Assembly (NCBI GenBank): GCA_903831545.1
Contig: CAIKYI010000353.1
Span: forward strand, 1-5,626
Reading direction: 5' to 3'
Source of the DNA: an uncultured Methylobacter sp.
GTDB taxonomy: Bacteria; Pseudomonadota; Gammaproteobacteria; Methylococcales; Methylomonadaceae
DNA length: 5,626 bases
Shown here piece after piece: positions 1 through 5,626 of this stretch. The position numbers and the translations under genes are program-made. The notes below the pieces were generated by a model. That model had not been told where the DNA came from and ran no database searches. It worked only from the letters and a program-made list of their open reading frames with translations. Positions within the stretch are counted from its first letter, which is position 1. Every line of letters starts with the position of its first letter.

Positions 1-11
1 CTCGTATGGGA

Positions 12-1163
12 TCAAGACTTCTCGAAAATTGGAGCGAGAAACCATCCTGGCGTTAAAGACCCACTTTTTAAACGCAGCACTCGCGCCGGATTTGCCGTTA
101 AACAGCCGATACCCTGTTCCAGAGTAATGGCGTGCTGCCTTACCAGATTCAGCATTAACGGAAGCAGCGTTTCCAGTGCGGACATCCCGGGTTCTGTCTC
201 CGGGAACGCACCCAATTTGGCATCCAGATCATGTGGCTGATGATCGGAACAGATACTGTTGAGTGTACCTTCAGCCAGGCCTTGTCTTAAATACTGTTTG
301 TCGGCCTCCGTCCTCAAGGGCGGTAAGACATGGTAAGCACTGTCAAAAGGTTGCATGTCATTTTCAGTTAAATGCAATTGATGAATGGCGACATCGGCAC
401 TGACTCTTAGGCCATATTTTTTGGCCTGATGGATTTGTATCACCGACCGCTTCGAACTTAACTGACCAAAATGAACGCGACACCCTGTTAGTTCAGCAAG
501 CTCAAGACATTGCGCTAAAGCAATGGTTTCTGCGGCTTCAGGAATGCTGGGTAAGCCATAGCGGGTAGCGACGACACCTTCATGCGCGCAACCATTATTA
601 CTCAGCCAGAAATCATTGGAACGGAACATTAATAATAAGTCATGACTGGCCGCATATTCCATGGCTCGTCTTAATATCAACAGGTTTTTAACCGGTTGAT
701 TAGCATTACCGACCGCAATACAGCCTGCATTTTTAAGCGATAACATGGAGCTAAGCTCTGTGCCATCAAGCTTATGAGTGAGAGCGCCAATGGGATAGAT
801 TTGCGGGTATCCGGCCAGTTGAGCCAAATCCTTGATCAGCTCAGCGACAGCCGGCGTATCGATAACCGGCACAGTATCCGGCTGGAGACATAAAGTAGTA
901 ACGCCGGCCCTGGCAGCGGCAATCACTTCGCTCTTAAAGGTCGCTTTACGACTGTGCCCCATATCACGCAAGCGGGTACTTAAATCGATAAAGCCCGGAC
1001 AAACAATTTGATGACTGGCGTCGATCACTTTGTCCGCCTTGAATCCGGCCGGCTCGTCAGTGACAGAAACAATCTTGCCCTTTTCGACATAAACTGATCC
1101 GATGCGATTGATGTCATTGGCCGGGTCAATGATTCTACCCTGAGTTATACAAATCCTGGTCAT
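12..1163 (-). CDS. pyrC': Non-catalytic dihydroorotase-like protein (PyrC'/PyrX), C-terminus replaced or lost
   Basis: This is an amidohydrolase-fold protein of the dihydroorotase family, 383 residues as read. The N-terminal beta-sandwich leads to the barrel entry at residues 55-67 (CPGFIDLSTRLRD). Active enzymes have the zinc-binding HxH here; this protein has S62 and R64 instead, so it is very probably not a dihydroorotase. Retained family features include H231, the VLPPLR segment (279-284) and SDHQPH (306-311). In Pseudomonas such proteins are structural partners of the aspartate transcarbamoylase chain in a class A dodecamer; the same role is inferred here from position directly after pyrB. 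The ATG overlaps the pyrB stop by one base (TAATG), with an AGGAG at 1171-1175. Family-like sequence stops at GSLTPG (368-373); the next ten residues look unrelated and end in TGA. About 40 residues of the second beta-sandwich half are missing compared with the usual ~420, suggesting insertion, frameshift or an assembly join. Product is confident; the 3' end is not. Confidence 0.88.
   Translation of the reverse strand: MTRICITQGRIIDPANDINRIGSVYVEKGKIVSVTDEPAGFKADKVIDASHQIVCPGFIDLSTRLRDMGHSRKATFKSEVIAAARAGVTTLCLQPDTVPVIDTPAVAELIKDLAQLAGYPQIYPIGALTHKLDGTELSSMLSLKNAGCIAVGNANQPVKNLLILRRAMEYAASHDLLLMFRSNDFWLSNNGCAHEGVVATRYGLPSIPEAAETIALAQCLELAELTGCRVHFGQLSSKRSVIQIHQAKKYGLRVSADVAIHQLHLTENDMQPFDSAYHVLPPLRTEADKQYLRQGLAEGTLNSICSDHQPHDLDAKLGAFPETEPGMSALETLLPLMLNLVRQHAITLEQGIGCLTANPARVLRLKSGSLTPGWFLAPIFEKS
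16..43 (-). repeat. Inverted repeat in the abnormal tail of pyrC'
   Basis: The arms at 19-24 (TTCTCG) and 35-40 (CGAGAA) are perfect inverted copies separated by 10 bases. In minus-strand RNA the stem can extend to nine pairs, 16-24 with 35-43, if two G-U pairs are allowed. The structure lies wholly in the segment where the pyrC' reading frame has stopped resembling its family. It is not followed by a T-tract, so it is not a normal intrinsic terminator. It could be the end of an inserted element or of a dispersed palindromic repeat, or it could be chance; only one copy is visible in this window. Confidence 0.4.
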
Positions 1164-2173
1164 TACACTGCTCCTGTTATCGCCATGGATGGCGTGGAAG
1201 CTGCATTCCTGCCGACAGATGGCGAAGTTTGCATGGCCATGGCCATAATCGCCATGCGCACGGCAATACCGTTGCTGACTTGCTTAAGTATCACCGACTG
1301 CGGTCCATCAGCGACTTTGGAATCAATTTCAACGCCCCGGTTGATAGGCCCCGGATGCATTACGATTGCATCGGGTTTGGCTATTTTAAGTTTTTCTTCG
1401 GTAAGACCGAAACATTTGAAATATTCACTTTCACTGGGTAATAACGCCGAAGTCATGCGCTCTTTCTGTAACCGCAACATCATTACCACATCTATATCTT
1501 TGAGACCCGCAGTCAAGTTATGTGAAACGCTCACACCTAAACTTTCCACATGCGCCGGCAATAAAGTTTTGGGGGCAATGACCCTGACTTCGGCCGCGCC
1601 CAAAGTATTTAACGCTTGTATCTCTGAGCGGGCAACCCGGGAATGCAATATATCGCCAATAATCGCGACTCTTAAATTGGAAAAATCCGGCTTAAGCTGA
1701 CGTATGGTAAACATGTCAAGCATAGCCTGAGTCGGATGGGCATGCTGTCCGTCTCCAGCATTGATAACGCTAATATGCGGTGCGGTTTGTTGGGCAATAA
1801 AATGCGCTGCGCCACTAAGGGCATGGCGTACCACAAACATATCGACAAACATCGCTTCCAGATTACGGATGGTATCAAGCAGACTTTCGCCCTTTGAGGT
1901 TGCCGAAGTTGCAATATTCATATTGATCACATCCGCAGACAGACGTGTAGCAGCAAGCTCAAAAGTGGTCCGGGTGCGGGTACTGTTTTCAAAAAACAGA
2001 TTGACAATGGTTTTACCGCGTAACAAGGGAACTTTTTTAACCTGCTGCGTAGACATACCCGCAAAAGATTCGGCAGTATCCAAAATTTCTGTTAATAAAC
2101 ATTTGTCCAAACCTTCAATACTCAAAAAATGTTTAAGCTTGCCTTCCGCATTTAATTGCACGTTATTGCTCAT
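1163..2173 (-). CDS. pyrB: Aspartate carbamoyltransferase catalytic chain (class A type)
   Basis: This enzyme joins carbamoyl phosphate and L-aspartate to give N-carbamoyl-L-aspartate, the committed step of pyrimidine synthesis in the cytoplasm. The 336-residue protein has every main signature: [13 protein letters not shown] (60-72) with the carbamoyl-phosphate loop STRTR at 64-68, TSKGES (92-97), the GDG-HAHPTQ segment (140-149), MLRLQKERM (232-240) and [12 protein letters not shown] (272-283). The N-terminal stretch [11 protein letters not shown] (6-16) resembles the extension that Pseudomonas enzymes use for nucleotide binding and assembly with PyrC'; no pyrI regulatory gene is seen here, which agrees with the class A type. 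The ATG lies 3 bases after the pyrR stop and has only a weak Shine-Dalgarno sequence, so translation is probably coupled to pyrR. The last 22 or so residues, after AMAM, are low in recognisable motifs, as expected for a variable tail. No missing catalytic residue was noticed. Confidence 0.97.
   Translation of the reverse strand: MSNNVQLNAEGKLKHFLSIEGLDKCLLTEILDTAESFAGMSTQQVKKVPLLRGKTIVNLFFENSTRTRTTFELAATRLSADVINMNIATSATSKGESLLDTIRNLEAMFVDMFVVRHALSGAAHFIAQQTAPHISVINAGDGQHAHPTQAMLDMFTIRQLKPDFSNLRVAIIGDILHSRVARSEIQALNTLGAAEVRVIAPKTLLPAHVESLGVSVSHNLTAGLKDIDVVMMLRLQKERMTSALLPSESEYFKCFGLTEEKLKIAKPDAIVMHPGPINRGVEIDSKVADGPQSVILKQVSNGIAVRMAIMAMAMQTSPSVGRNAASTPSMAITGAV
1171..1175 (-). promoter_or_regulatory. 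Shine-Dalgarno sequence of pyrC'
   Basis: On the minus strand this reads AGGAG, seven bases before the pyrC' ATG at 1161-1163, and lies inside the last codons of pyrB. Together with the TAATG stop-start overlap it supports translational coupling of the two subunit genes, which fits near-stoichiometric production of two partner chains. Confidence 0.7.
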
Positions 2174-2176
2174 TGT

Positions 2177-2683
2177 CTATGCTACCGTATCAATGGTTTC
2201 CAAATGTATAGCCAGAGGGTTGGGGCCGGTCAATTTAATCCGCTGATCTGCATTTAATGTAATACTGACGCCCACGCAATCAGGGTTAAGCGGAATTTGT
2301 TTGCCGTCGCGTGCTATCAGCACGGCAAGCACAATCTGATTGGGACGACCGTAATCAAAAATCTCATTCATGGCAGCGCGTATTGTTCTGCCAGTATAAA
2401 AAACATCATCGATCAGTATAATATCGCGCCCTTCAATATTCGTCGGCAATTGACTGGGTTTGACATTTGGATTTACGCCGATTTGCGAGAAATCGTCCCT
2501 ATAAAACGAAATATCCAGCAACCCCAGGGGCTCACTAATCGCCAAACGCTGATGTATCTGCTCGGCAATCCAGCAACCGCCGGTACGAATGCCAATCATC
2601 AAGGGATTAACAAGCTGTCTCTGCCCGATAATGTGCTTAAGCGCTGTTTCCAGGTTATTTAATAATTCAGATATTTCTAACAC
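2177..2683 (-). CDS. pyrR: PyrR, bifunctional pyrimidine regulator / uracil phosphoribosyltransferase homologue
   Basis: This is a type I phosphoribosyltransferase-fold protein. Family members bind PRPP and uracil or UMP; in Bacillus PyrR also controls pyr attenuation by binding mRNA, and in Pseudomonas it has been linked to control of pyr genes. Using numbering from the upstream ATG, GIRTGG is at 39-44, LDISFYRDDF at 64-73, the PRPP-binding ILIDDVFYTGRTI at 97-109, and GRPNQIVLAVLIAR at 120-133. Two starts are possible. I chose GTG at 2681-2683, giving 168 residues, because AAAAGGA stands five bases upstream and the N-terminus then matches the short one of Pseudomonas PyrR (a few residues before the ELL helix). 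The ATG at 2705-2707 would give 176 residues but has no good Shine-Dalgarno sequence. Either start lies within the 3' end of ruvX (stop at 2667-2669). The spacer to pyrB is 3 bases, so there is no room for a PyrR-responsive leader between them. Confidence 0.93.
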   Translation of the reverse strand: MLEISELLNNLETALKHIIGQRQLVNPLMIGIRTGGCWIAEQIHQRLAISEPLGLLDISFYRDDFSQIGVNPNVKPSQLPTNIEGRDIILIDDVFYTGRTIRAAMNEIFDYGRPNQIVLAVLIARDGKQIPLNPDCVGVSITLNADQRIKLTGPNPLAIHLETIDTVA

Positions 2684-3140
2684 TTGAGTCCTTTTGGGTA
2701 CGATCATTTAACCAGGTTTGCAAAATCAACTGGGCGGCAAGCTGATCTTGCACTTCCCATAATTTACTGGCACTAACAGTTAGTTCATCAAACAACAGTT
2801 GTTTAGCTTCAAATGTTGACAGCGTCTCATCCTGTTGAAAAACCGGCAATTGAAAACGCCCTTCCAACTGCCGGCAAAATTTTAACATACGCGGAGTTAC
2901 CGGGTTGTCTGAGCCATCAGCCTGCCTGGAAATACCAACCACTAACCCAGCCGGACGCCATTCCTTTATCAGTTTGCCTATGATGTCCCAGTTGGGATTC
3001 TGATTGATTGAGCGTATGGTTTGCAAAGGGCTTGCTGAAGCCGTAATGGTTTGACCAACCGCTGCACCTATCTTTTTAGTTCCAAAATCAAATCCCAAGT
3101 AAGTATCTGAATTGGCTTTGGCTAATAATGGGTCTTGCAT
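2667..3140 (-). CDS. ruvX: RuvX/YqgF, pre-16S rRNA maturation nuclease (putative Holliday junction resolvase fold)
   Basis: This is an RNase H-fold protein of 157 residues, close to the usual 138-160. Members complete 5'-end processing of 16S rRNA and were first predicted to be Holliday junction resolvases. The first strand LGFDFGTKKIGAAVG (15-29) carries the expected catalytic D18; LVVGISRQADGSDNP (66-80) matches the second core block; DETLSTFEA (104-112) holds the conserved acidic pair; and D132 in VQDQLAAQLILQTWL (130-144) corresponds to the terminal acidic residue. All expected acidic positions therefore look present. The ATG is the only sensible start, since an in-frame TAA lies two codons upstream. 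It has no clear Shine-Dalgarno sequence, unlike pyrR after it. The 3' end overlaps pyrR by 17 bases if pyrR begins at GTG, or 41 if at ATG. In Pseudomonas the same gene sits between yqgE and pyrR. Confidence 0.95.
   Translation of the reverse strand: MQDPLLAKANSDTYLGFDFGTKKIGAAVGQTITASASPLQTIRSINQNPNWDIIGKLIKEWRPAGLVVGISRQADGSDNPVTPRMLKFCRQLEGRFQLPVFQQDETLSTFEAKQLLFDELTVSASKLWEVQDQLAAQLILQTWLNDRTQKDSSVRNI
2689..2695 (-). promoter_or_regulatory. Shine-Dalgarno sequence favouring the GTG start of pyrR
   Basis: The minus strand reads AAAAGGA, ending five bases before GTG at 2681-2683. It lies inside the end of ruvX. The competing ATG at 2705-2707 is preceded by AAACCTGGTTAA, which matches the anti-Shine-Dalgarno sequence poorly. 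This decides the start in favour of the shorter protein. Confidence 0.5.
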
Positions 3141-3219
3141 AGTTTATATCGCCAGGGATGGTTTATATGCCGGAAGCAGGTGCGGCATCTTATTAGTGTA
3201 CAAACGACAGTGCCCTCGA
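3141..3219 (-). other. Structured spacer between yqgE and ruvX
   Basis: This is the longest non-coding gap in the window, 79 bases. On the minus strand a six-pair GC-rich hairpin can form between ATGCCG (3183-3188) and CGGCAT (3167-3172), with a ten-base loop. It is followed by a short direct repeat: GGCATATAAAC (3161-3171) and GGCGATATAAAC (3142-3153), about 19 bases apart, the second copy ending just before the ruvX ATG. There is no T-tract, so it is not an intrinsic terminator. A weak sigma-70-like pair (TTAATC, 17 bases, TACACT) is present near the yqgE stop but is too poor to call. An RNA-processing or regulatory site is possible but not shown. Confidence 0.35.
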
Positions 3220-3783
3220 TTAACCATGTCCAGCCGGAGCTGTCAATTTATTGATATCAATGCCAATTTGTTCGGCGGCAGCACCCCAACGTAAATTGAT
3301 GGGCGTATCAAACATTACTTTTTTGCCGCAAGGTGAATTAAGCCATGAGTTATCCATGATTTCTTTTTCCAATTGTCCGGCACCCCAACCGGCATAACCC
3401 AAGGCTACCAGATACTGCTCAGGACCGACACCTGCCGCAATCGCCTCAAGCACATCACGGGATGTGGTTAGTGAAATTGTATCTGATACCGGCATTGACG
3501 CCTGCCAGTCACCACCGGAAGTATGTACCACAAAACCTCGTTCCTGATGCACAGGACCTCCTGCATAAACGGGTGCTTCAGCAGAAACCGGCGTAGCGAC
3601 CTTTATGTCCATCTGCTTGAAAATTTCACCCAGTTTCATGTTCGTCGCTCTGTTAATGACAATACCTAAGGCCCCTTCTTCATTATGTTGACACAAATAG
3701 GCAACCGTATGGAAGAAATTGGGATCCGTCAGCATTGGCATGGCGATAATAAACTGATTATTTAAATAATTGGCTTGATTCAT
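3220..3783 (-). CDS. yqgE: YqgE/AlgH family protein (UPF0301)
   Basis: This protein of 187 residues matches E. coli YqgE along its entire length, and the Pseudomonas member is called AlgH (named from alginate regulation). Its biochemical function is not established. Visible family blocks are FIIAMPMLTDPNFFHTVAYLC (11-31), EGALGIVINR (36-45), AGGPV (74-78), ERGFVVHT (81-88), TTSRDVLEAI (106-115), LGYAGWGAGQLEKEI (128-142) and the C-terminal IGIDINKLTAPAGHG (173-187). It has no signal peptide or membrane segment, so a cytoplasmic location is expected. The ATG at 3781-3783 gives the family-typical N-terminus a few residues before the FLIAMP block; its Shine-Dalgarno sequence is weak. It follows tonB after 41 bases and precedes ruvX; the yqgE-ruvX pairing is also seen in E. 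coli and many other gammaproteobacteria. Confidence 0.95.
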   Translation of the reverse strand: MNQANYLNNQFIIAMPMLTDPNFFHTVAYLCQHNEEGALGIVINRATNMKLGEIFKQMDIKVATPVSAEAPVYAGGPVHQERGFVVHTSGGDWQASMPVSDTISLTTSRDVLEAIAAGVGPEQYLVALGYAGWGAGQLEKEIMDNSWLNSPCGKKVMFDTPINLRWGAAAEQIGIDINKLTAPAGHG

Positions 3784-3824
3784 GTGGATTAGTATTAAAG
3801 TTTATCGGTGCCGAAGCAACTTTA
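3784..3824 (-). other. Short spacer with a possible hairpin between tonB and yqgE
   Basis: Directly after the tandem tonB stop (TAA TAA), the minus strand has TAAAGTT (3818-3824) and its exact inverse AACTTTA (3796-3802), 15 bases apart. The loop contains TGCTTCGGCA, a UUCG tetraloop on a very short stem. The outer stem is AT-rich and no T-run follows, so termination is unlikely. It could modestly affect mRNA stability or processing between the two genes, or be chance. Confidence 0.25.
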
Positions 3825-4703
3825 TTATCGCGAAGTCATGCCTGATTCATCAGAAAACTTCCAAACGCGAGTAATCACCAGAACATCCAGCTCTTTCAGT
3901 AAATCAGAAGGCAAAGGCGCAAATGGCGCACTCATCCTAACTATTTTCTTGGCGGCCTCATCCAAAGCCGGATTTCCCGAAGATTGATTAATGCGGATGC
4001 TGTAAATGCTGCCATCAGCCTTAATCCCAACATCCATGGTCAAGCTACCCGAAAAGTTTTGCTTGGCCGCCACTTCAGGATAATTAAGATTGCCGGTACG
4101 CTCCACTTTATCTTCCCAATCCTTCATGTATTGGGCTGCGACATATTTATGGGCACTTACCGAATCAACAAACTTTATCTTGGCTTGCTCTGAGCTTTGC
4201 TGACTTTGTCTGATTTCAGCACCCAATTGCGCAACTTGTTGCTGCAACATCTCCGCCGACAAGTGTGGCCGCTCTTCCGTATGCTGTGCAACATCGGGTT
4301 TGCTTGCAGTGACAATCTTTTTTTCTGCAACTTTCTGGGTAATCAATTTTTTTGGCGCTTTGGATTCAGCGTGTTTAGGTATGCTTTTTTTAATCGGCTT
4401 AACCGGGGCAATATTGGGAGCAGCTTGCTGCTCGACAGGGGGTTCCGGTTTTCTGCTTTGCTCACCCTCGGCAATTTGGTTTTCCTGAGCCAGCGCTTGT
4501 GCCTTTTCTGGCACTTTCGGACTGGGCATATTAACCAGGGTAATATCAACCGCACGGCTCACTGTGTCCGGCTCTGGCGCTGTAAAATTAACTCCCAGCC
4601 CGATTACAACATGAATAATGACCGCTCCAAACAGGGCAATTAATAGTGAATCATTATTCGACAACGGCGTTGGTGGCTGAAACAGAATATGGTTTGATCT
4701 CAT
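3825..4703 (-). CDS. tonB: TonB-family energy transducer, TonB3-like
   Basis: This 292-residue inner-membrane protein probably passes energy from an ExbB/ExbD-type motor to an outer-membrane partner. A single transmembrane helix spans about 19-38 (LLIALFGAVIIHVVIGLGV) and contains H31, which is comparable to the conserved TonB histidine. It is followed by a periplasmic linker (about 60-145) rich in Pro, Lys, Ala and Glu, and a Gln-rich, probably helical segment (150-175). Residues 177-208 (FVDSVSAHKYVAAQ onwards) form a conserved-looking block. The C-terminal TonB domain runs from about 208 (YPEVAAKQNFSGSL) to VWKF (280-283). In P. aeruginosa the gene in this position is tonB3, needed for normal twitching motility and type IV pilus assembly; the same role here is inference. 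The ATG overlaps the gshB stop as ATGA, with no strong Shine-Dalgarno sequence, which suggests translational coupling. No exbB/exbD or TonB-dependent receptor lies in the window. Confidence 0.9.
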   Translation of the reverse strand: MRSNHILFQPPTPLSNNDSLLIALFGAVIIHVVIGLGVNFTAPEPDTVSRAVDITLVNMPSPKVPEKAQALAQENQIAEGEQSRKPEPPVEQQAAPNIAPVKPIKKSIPKHAESKAPKKLITQKVAEKKIVTASKPDVAQHTEERPHLSAEMLQQQVAQLGAEIRQSQQSSEQAKIKFVDSVSAHKYVAAQYMKDWEDKVERTGNLNYPEVAAKQNFSGSLTMDVGIKADGSIYSIRINQSSGNPALDEAAKKIVRMSAPFAPLPSDLLKELDVLVITRVWKFSDESGMTSR

Positions 4704-5626
4704 TTCAGAGTGGCTTCAATGTGATCCATGAGTTTACCGCAAATATTCAGTCCAAACTGGCGATCCAACTCCTGAACGCAGGTCGGGCTTGTGACATTAA
4801 TTTCGGTCAGCGTATCACCAATCACGTCAATTCCTACAAAAACCAATCCTTTTTCCCGTAACGTAGGCCCCACCTGACCCGCAATCCAGCGATCCCGTTC
4901 GGTTAATGCCCTGCCTTCTGCCCGCCCCCCGGCTGCAAGGTTACCCCTCGTTTCTCCTTGCGCAGGAATGCGCGCCAGAGCGTAGGGTATAACTTCGCCA
5001 TTTACCAGCAAGATACGTTTATCGCCATCTACAATTTGTGGCAAATATTTTTGCGCCATCACATAGCGACTTTTGTACTGGGTCATAGTTTCCAGAATGA
5101 CGCTAAGATTTGGATCATCTTGGCGCAAATGAAAAATTGAAGTACCCCCCATGCCGTCCAGTGGCTTTAAAATGATTTCACCTTGTTCCAGTAAAAAATG
5201 CCTGATTCGGTCGGGCTCTCTGGCCACCAGCGTTTCGGCGCAACACTGAGGAAACCATGCGGTAAAAAGTTTTTCATTGGCATCCCTCAACGACTGAGGC
5301 TTGTTAACCACATAAGCGCCCATACTTTCTGCCCGTTCCAGCAGATAGGTAGCATAAATATACTCTTGGTCGAAAGGAGGATCCTTGCGCATCATGATCA
5401 CATCAAGCTGATCCAGAGGTATATCCTGCTCCGCCGTAAAATCGTACCAATTTTCATGATCTCTCTGAACATTAATGGTTCGGGTTCTGGCATAAGCCCT
5501 GCCATTTCTGAGATACAAATCATTAAGTTCCATATAATGCAGTTCCCAACCTCGAGCCTGAGCCTCAAGTAGCATTGCAAAACTGGTATCTTTTTTAATA
5601 TTGATATGGTCAATGGAATCCATGAC
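4700..5626 (-). CDS. gshB: Glutathione synthetase, 5' end cut by the window edge
   Basis: This ATP-grasp enzyme makes glutathione from gamma-glutamylcysteine, glycine and ATP in the cytoplasm. The visible 308 or so residues match E. coli GshB closely. Numbering from the first Met in the window, they include INIKKDTSFAMLLEAQ (8-23), MRKDPPFDQEYIYATYLLERAE (78-99), VNKPQSLRDANEKLFTAWF (106-124), the nucleotide loop ILKPLDGMGG (151-160), DGDKR (199-203), ETRGNLAAGG (224-233), VGIDVIGD (263-270) and INVTSPT (275-281). Although an ATG occurs at 5621-5623, it aligns with Met8 of the E. coli protein, and the preceding codon in the window is GTC (Val), as in E. coli. The reading frame stays open to the edge, so the real start is probably about seven codons outside. 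The stop overlaps the tonB start (ATGA). No motif is missing. Confidence 0.97.
   Translation of the reverse strand, partial: VMDSIDHINIKKDTSFAMLLEAQARGWELHYMELNDLYLRNGRAYARTRTINVQRDHENWYDFTAEQDIPLDQLDVIMMRKDPPFDQEYIYATYLLERAESMGAYVVNKPQSLRDANEKLFTAWFPQCCAETLVAREPDRIRHFLLEQGEIILKPLDGMGGTSIFHLRQDDPNLSVILETMTQYKSRYVMAQKYLPQIVDGDKRILLVNGEVIPYALARIPAQGETRGNLAAGGRAEGRALTERDRWIAGQVGPTLREKGLVFVGIDVIGDTLTEINVTSPTCVQELDRQFGLNICGKLMDHIEATLK

Noticed and set aside
1231..1258. Repeated ATGGCC units near the end of pyrB as a regulatory repeat
   Set aside because: They encode the Met-Ala alternation (RMAIMAMAM), which also occurs in similar form in Pseudomonas PyrB (RMAVLSMAM), so coding constraint explains them.
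1185..1700. Plus-strand open frame of 171 codons opposite pyrB
   Set aside because: It lies wholly antisense to a strongly conserved aspartate transcarbamoylase frame and shows no recognisable domain, so it is a shadow frame.
1761..2246. Plus-strand open frame of 161 codons opposite pyrB and the end of pyrR
   Set aside because: The protein is composition-driven with no known motif, and the minus strand codes for the catalytic loops of PyrB here.
3190..3225. Possible sigma-70 promoter (TTAATC, 17 bases, TACACT) ahead of ruvX on the minus strand
   Set aside because: Only three of six and four of six consensus matches; such pairs occur often by chance in AT-rich spacers.
3784..3824. Intrinsic terminator between tonB and yqgE
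   Set aside because: The stem is AT-rich with a long loop and no T-tract follows, so it lacks the features of an intrinsic terminator.
4197..4643. Plus-strand open frame of 148 codons, rich in Phe and Leu, opposite tonB
   Set aside because: Its Phe/Leu richness is the mirror of the Lys/Glu/Gln-rich TonB linker; no signal, domain or ribosome site supports it.
1..5626. A novel defence, mobile or biosynthetic system
   Set aside because: All seven genes belong to known, conserved families in a known order; only the first ~44 bases are unexplained, and these are too short to define a system.

Overview
The window is a single-strand block of seven genes, all read on the minus strand (right to left in window coordinates). 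In transcription order they are gshB (start cut off by the right edge), a tonB-family gene, yqgE/algH, ruvX/yqgF, pyrR, pyrB and a non-catalytic dihydroorotase-like pyrC' gene. The last gene loses its normal C-terminus close to the left edge. No convincing plus-strand gene, tRNA, rRNA, CRISPR array or complete mobile element is visible.

The organism is almost certainly a gammaproteobacterium. The same gene order is known from Pseudomonas (in P. aeruginosa PA0407 to PA0401), and the GshB and YqgE proteins resemble their E. coli counterparts closely throughout. Base composition looks moderate, below that of typical Pseudomonas. My guess is a relative such as a Methylococcales methanotroph, but I cannot test that from the sequence alone. 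Because one end cuts gshB and the other falls just after a break in pyrC', the window may be an entire contig from a fragmented or metagenomic assembly.

The genes are tightly packed. gshB and tonB overlap by ATGA, pyrB and pyrC' overlap by TAATG, pyrR and ruvX overlap, and pyrR and pyrB are 3 nt apart. Only two gaps exist: about 41 nt between tonB and yqgE, and about 79 nt between yqgE and ruvX. Both can form small hairpins, and the second also carries a short direct repeat. No stretch over 300 bases lacks a gene.

Functionally there are two groups. pyrR, pyrB and pyrC' form a pyrimidine module: a PyrR regulator/uracil phosphoribosyltransferase homologue, the aspartate transcarbamoylase catalytic chain, and the inactive dihydroorotase-like partner that holds Pseudomonas-type class A aspartate transcarbamoylase together. 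gshB (glutathione synthesis), tonB (energy transduction, TonB3-like), yqgE (unknown) and ruvX (pre-16S rRNA maturation) are conserved neighbours without an obvious shared pathway.

I found no previously undescribed system. The points most worth checking are the disrupted 3' end of pyrC' with an inverted repeat in the foreign-looking tail, and the structured spacer before ruvX.
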